A DNA stretch of 14,399 bases from contig DASSWB010000044.1 of assembly GCA_035705495.1 (NCBI GenBank), positions 1 to 14,399 on the forward strand. Direction: 5' to 3'. Shown piece after piece: positions 14,142 to 14,399 of the stretch. Below the pieces are notes generated by a model that saw nothing but the letters and a program-made list of their open reading frames with translations, did no database searches and was not told the DNA's origin. Numbering within the stretch: the stretch's first letter is position 1; every line of letters starts with the position of its first letter. Origin of the DNA: DASSWB01 sp035705495 (GTDB lineage: Bacteria; Bacteroidota; Bacteroidia; Flavobacteriales; Flavobacteriaceae). The position numbers and the translations under genes were made by a program.

Positions 14142-14399
14142 ATGATAGGAATTTTAATTGCAATTGTCATTTCGTGGTTGCTTTTATATCTGATTGAAAA
14201 GAAGAATATTTTGGCATTAGGATTTCTTCCAATTGACAAAAGATTAAAACAATTCATAATCGGATTTTTAATTACGGGAACATTTTGTGTGCTCGACCAA
14301 TATTTAGAAGCCTTTCTAAAATCTTCTACTTGGATTTTGAACGAAAATATTACTGGCGGAATTATTTTAAAATCATTTTGGTGGGATGTCAAATCCGTA
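14142..14399 (+). CDS. CPBP-family intramembrane protease, N-terminal fragment
   Basis: The frame is open from ATG 14142 to the right edge (86 codons), so the gene is incomplete here. It starts MIGILIAIVISWLLLYLIEK, a first membrane span. KKNILALGFLPIDKRLKQF follows, a juxtamembrane signature (EKK-L--LGF-P---R) seen at the N-terminus of CPBP (Abi) proteins in Bacteroidota. A second span FIIGFLITGTFCVLDQYL comes next, then WILNENITGG and FWWDVKSV. In the family the next residues would be the EExxxR catalytic motif, which lies outside the window. It starts 54 bases after the DUF4442 stop on the same strand. No clear terminator or promoter lies between them. Family assignment is probable, not proved. 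Confidence 0.65.
   Translation, partial: MIGILIAIVISWLLLYLIEKKNILALGFLPIDKRLKQFIIGFLITGTFCVLDQYLEAFLKSSTWILNENITGGIILKSFWWDVKSV

Noticed and set aside
14135..14392. 85-codon minus-strand frame at the right edge
   Set aside because: The plus-strand frame over the same bases is open to the edge, starts with a proper membrane span and fits the CPBP family.
1..14399. Defence island, prophage, CRISPR or secondary-metabolite system
   Set aside because: I looked for integrases, transposases, nucleases, toxin-antitoxin pairs, spacer-repeat arrays and biosynthetic enzymes on both strands and found none; the contents are mainly housekeeping and envelope genes.

Overview
The window looks like ordinary chromosome from a member of the Flavobacteriaceae (Bacteroidota). 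It is AT-rich. Several genes are preceded by the Bacteroidota promoter box TAnnTTTG rather than a sigma-70 box, and most lack a clear Shine-Dalgarno site. The gene content is also typical: a DUF5686 outer-membrane protein, head-GIN (DUF2807) protein, PspC-type membrane protein, DUF4870 and DUF4442 proteins, and a CPBP protease fragment. I see no tRNA or rRNA genes, CRISPR array, transposase or phage gene.

Layout. Bases 1-924 (minus) hold most of a Gfo/Idh/MocA oxidoreductase that runs off the left edge. Divergent from it is a plus-strand pair, pcm and a small bacterial-PH membrane protein gene (1038-2179). This meets a minus-strand pair transcribed smpB then a large DUF5686 outer-membrane protein gene (5198 down to 2202). 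A CsbD-like small stress protein gene (5361-5546, plus) ends at a strong hairpin terminator. It faces clpB (8389-5783, minus) across a repeat-rich spacer. trxB (8618-9586, plus) is divergent from clpB and ends at a bidirectional terminator shared with the head-GIN gene (10491-9661, minus). Upstream on the minus strand are padR and a PspC-domain gene that overlap (12738-10680), preceded by a DUF4870 membrane protein gene (13483-12962). Divergent from that are a DUF4442 hotdog-fold gene (13626-14087) and the start of a CPBP intramembrane protease gene cut by the right edge.

Themes. The left two thirds is protein quality control and stress housekeeping: isoaspartate repair (Pcm), ribosome rescue (SmpB), disaggregation (ClpB), thiol redox (TrxB) and CsbD. 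The right third is an envelope-associated module, DUF4870 / PadR / PspC / head-GIN, in which the PadR repressor probably controls the overlapping PspC gene.

I did not find an obviously new biological system. The most interesting items are: a 57-codon ORF coupled to the PspC gene by an ATGA overlap, whose N-terminus looks like a head-GIN leader and which runs into a terminator (possible gene remnant); two long direct repeats plus a small dyad upstream of padR; a three-copy 29-nt repeat with an inverted partner between csbD and clpB; and a TrxB with an altered NADPH-binding HRRxxxR motif.
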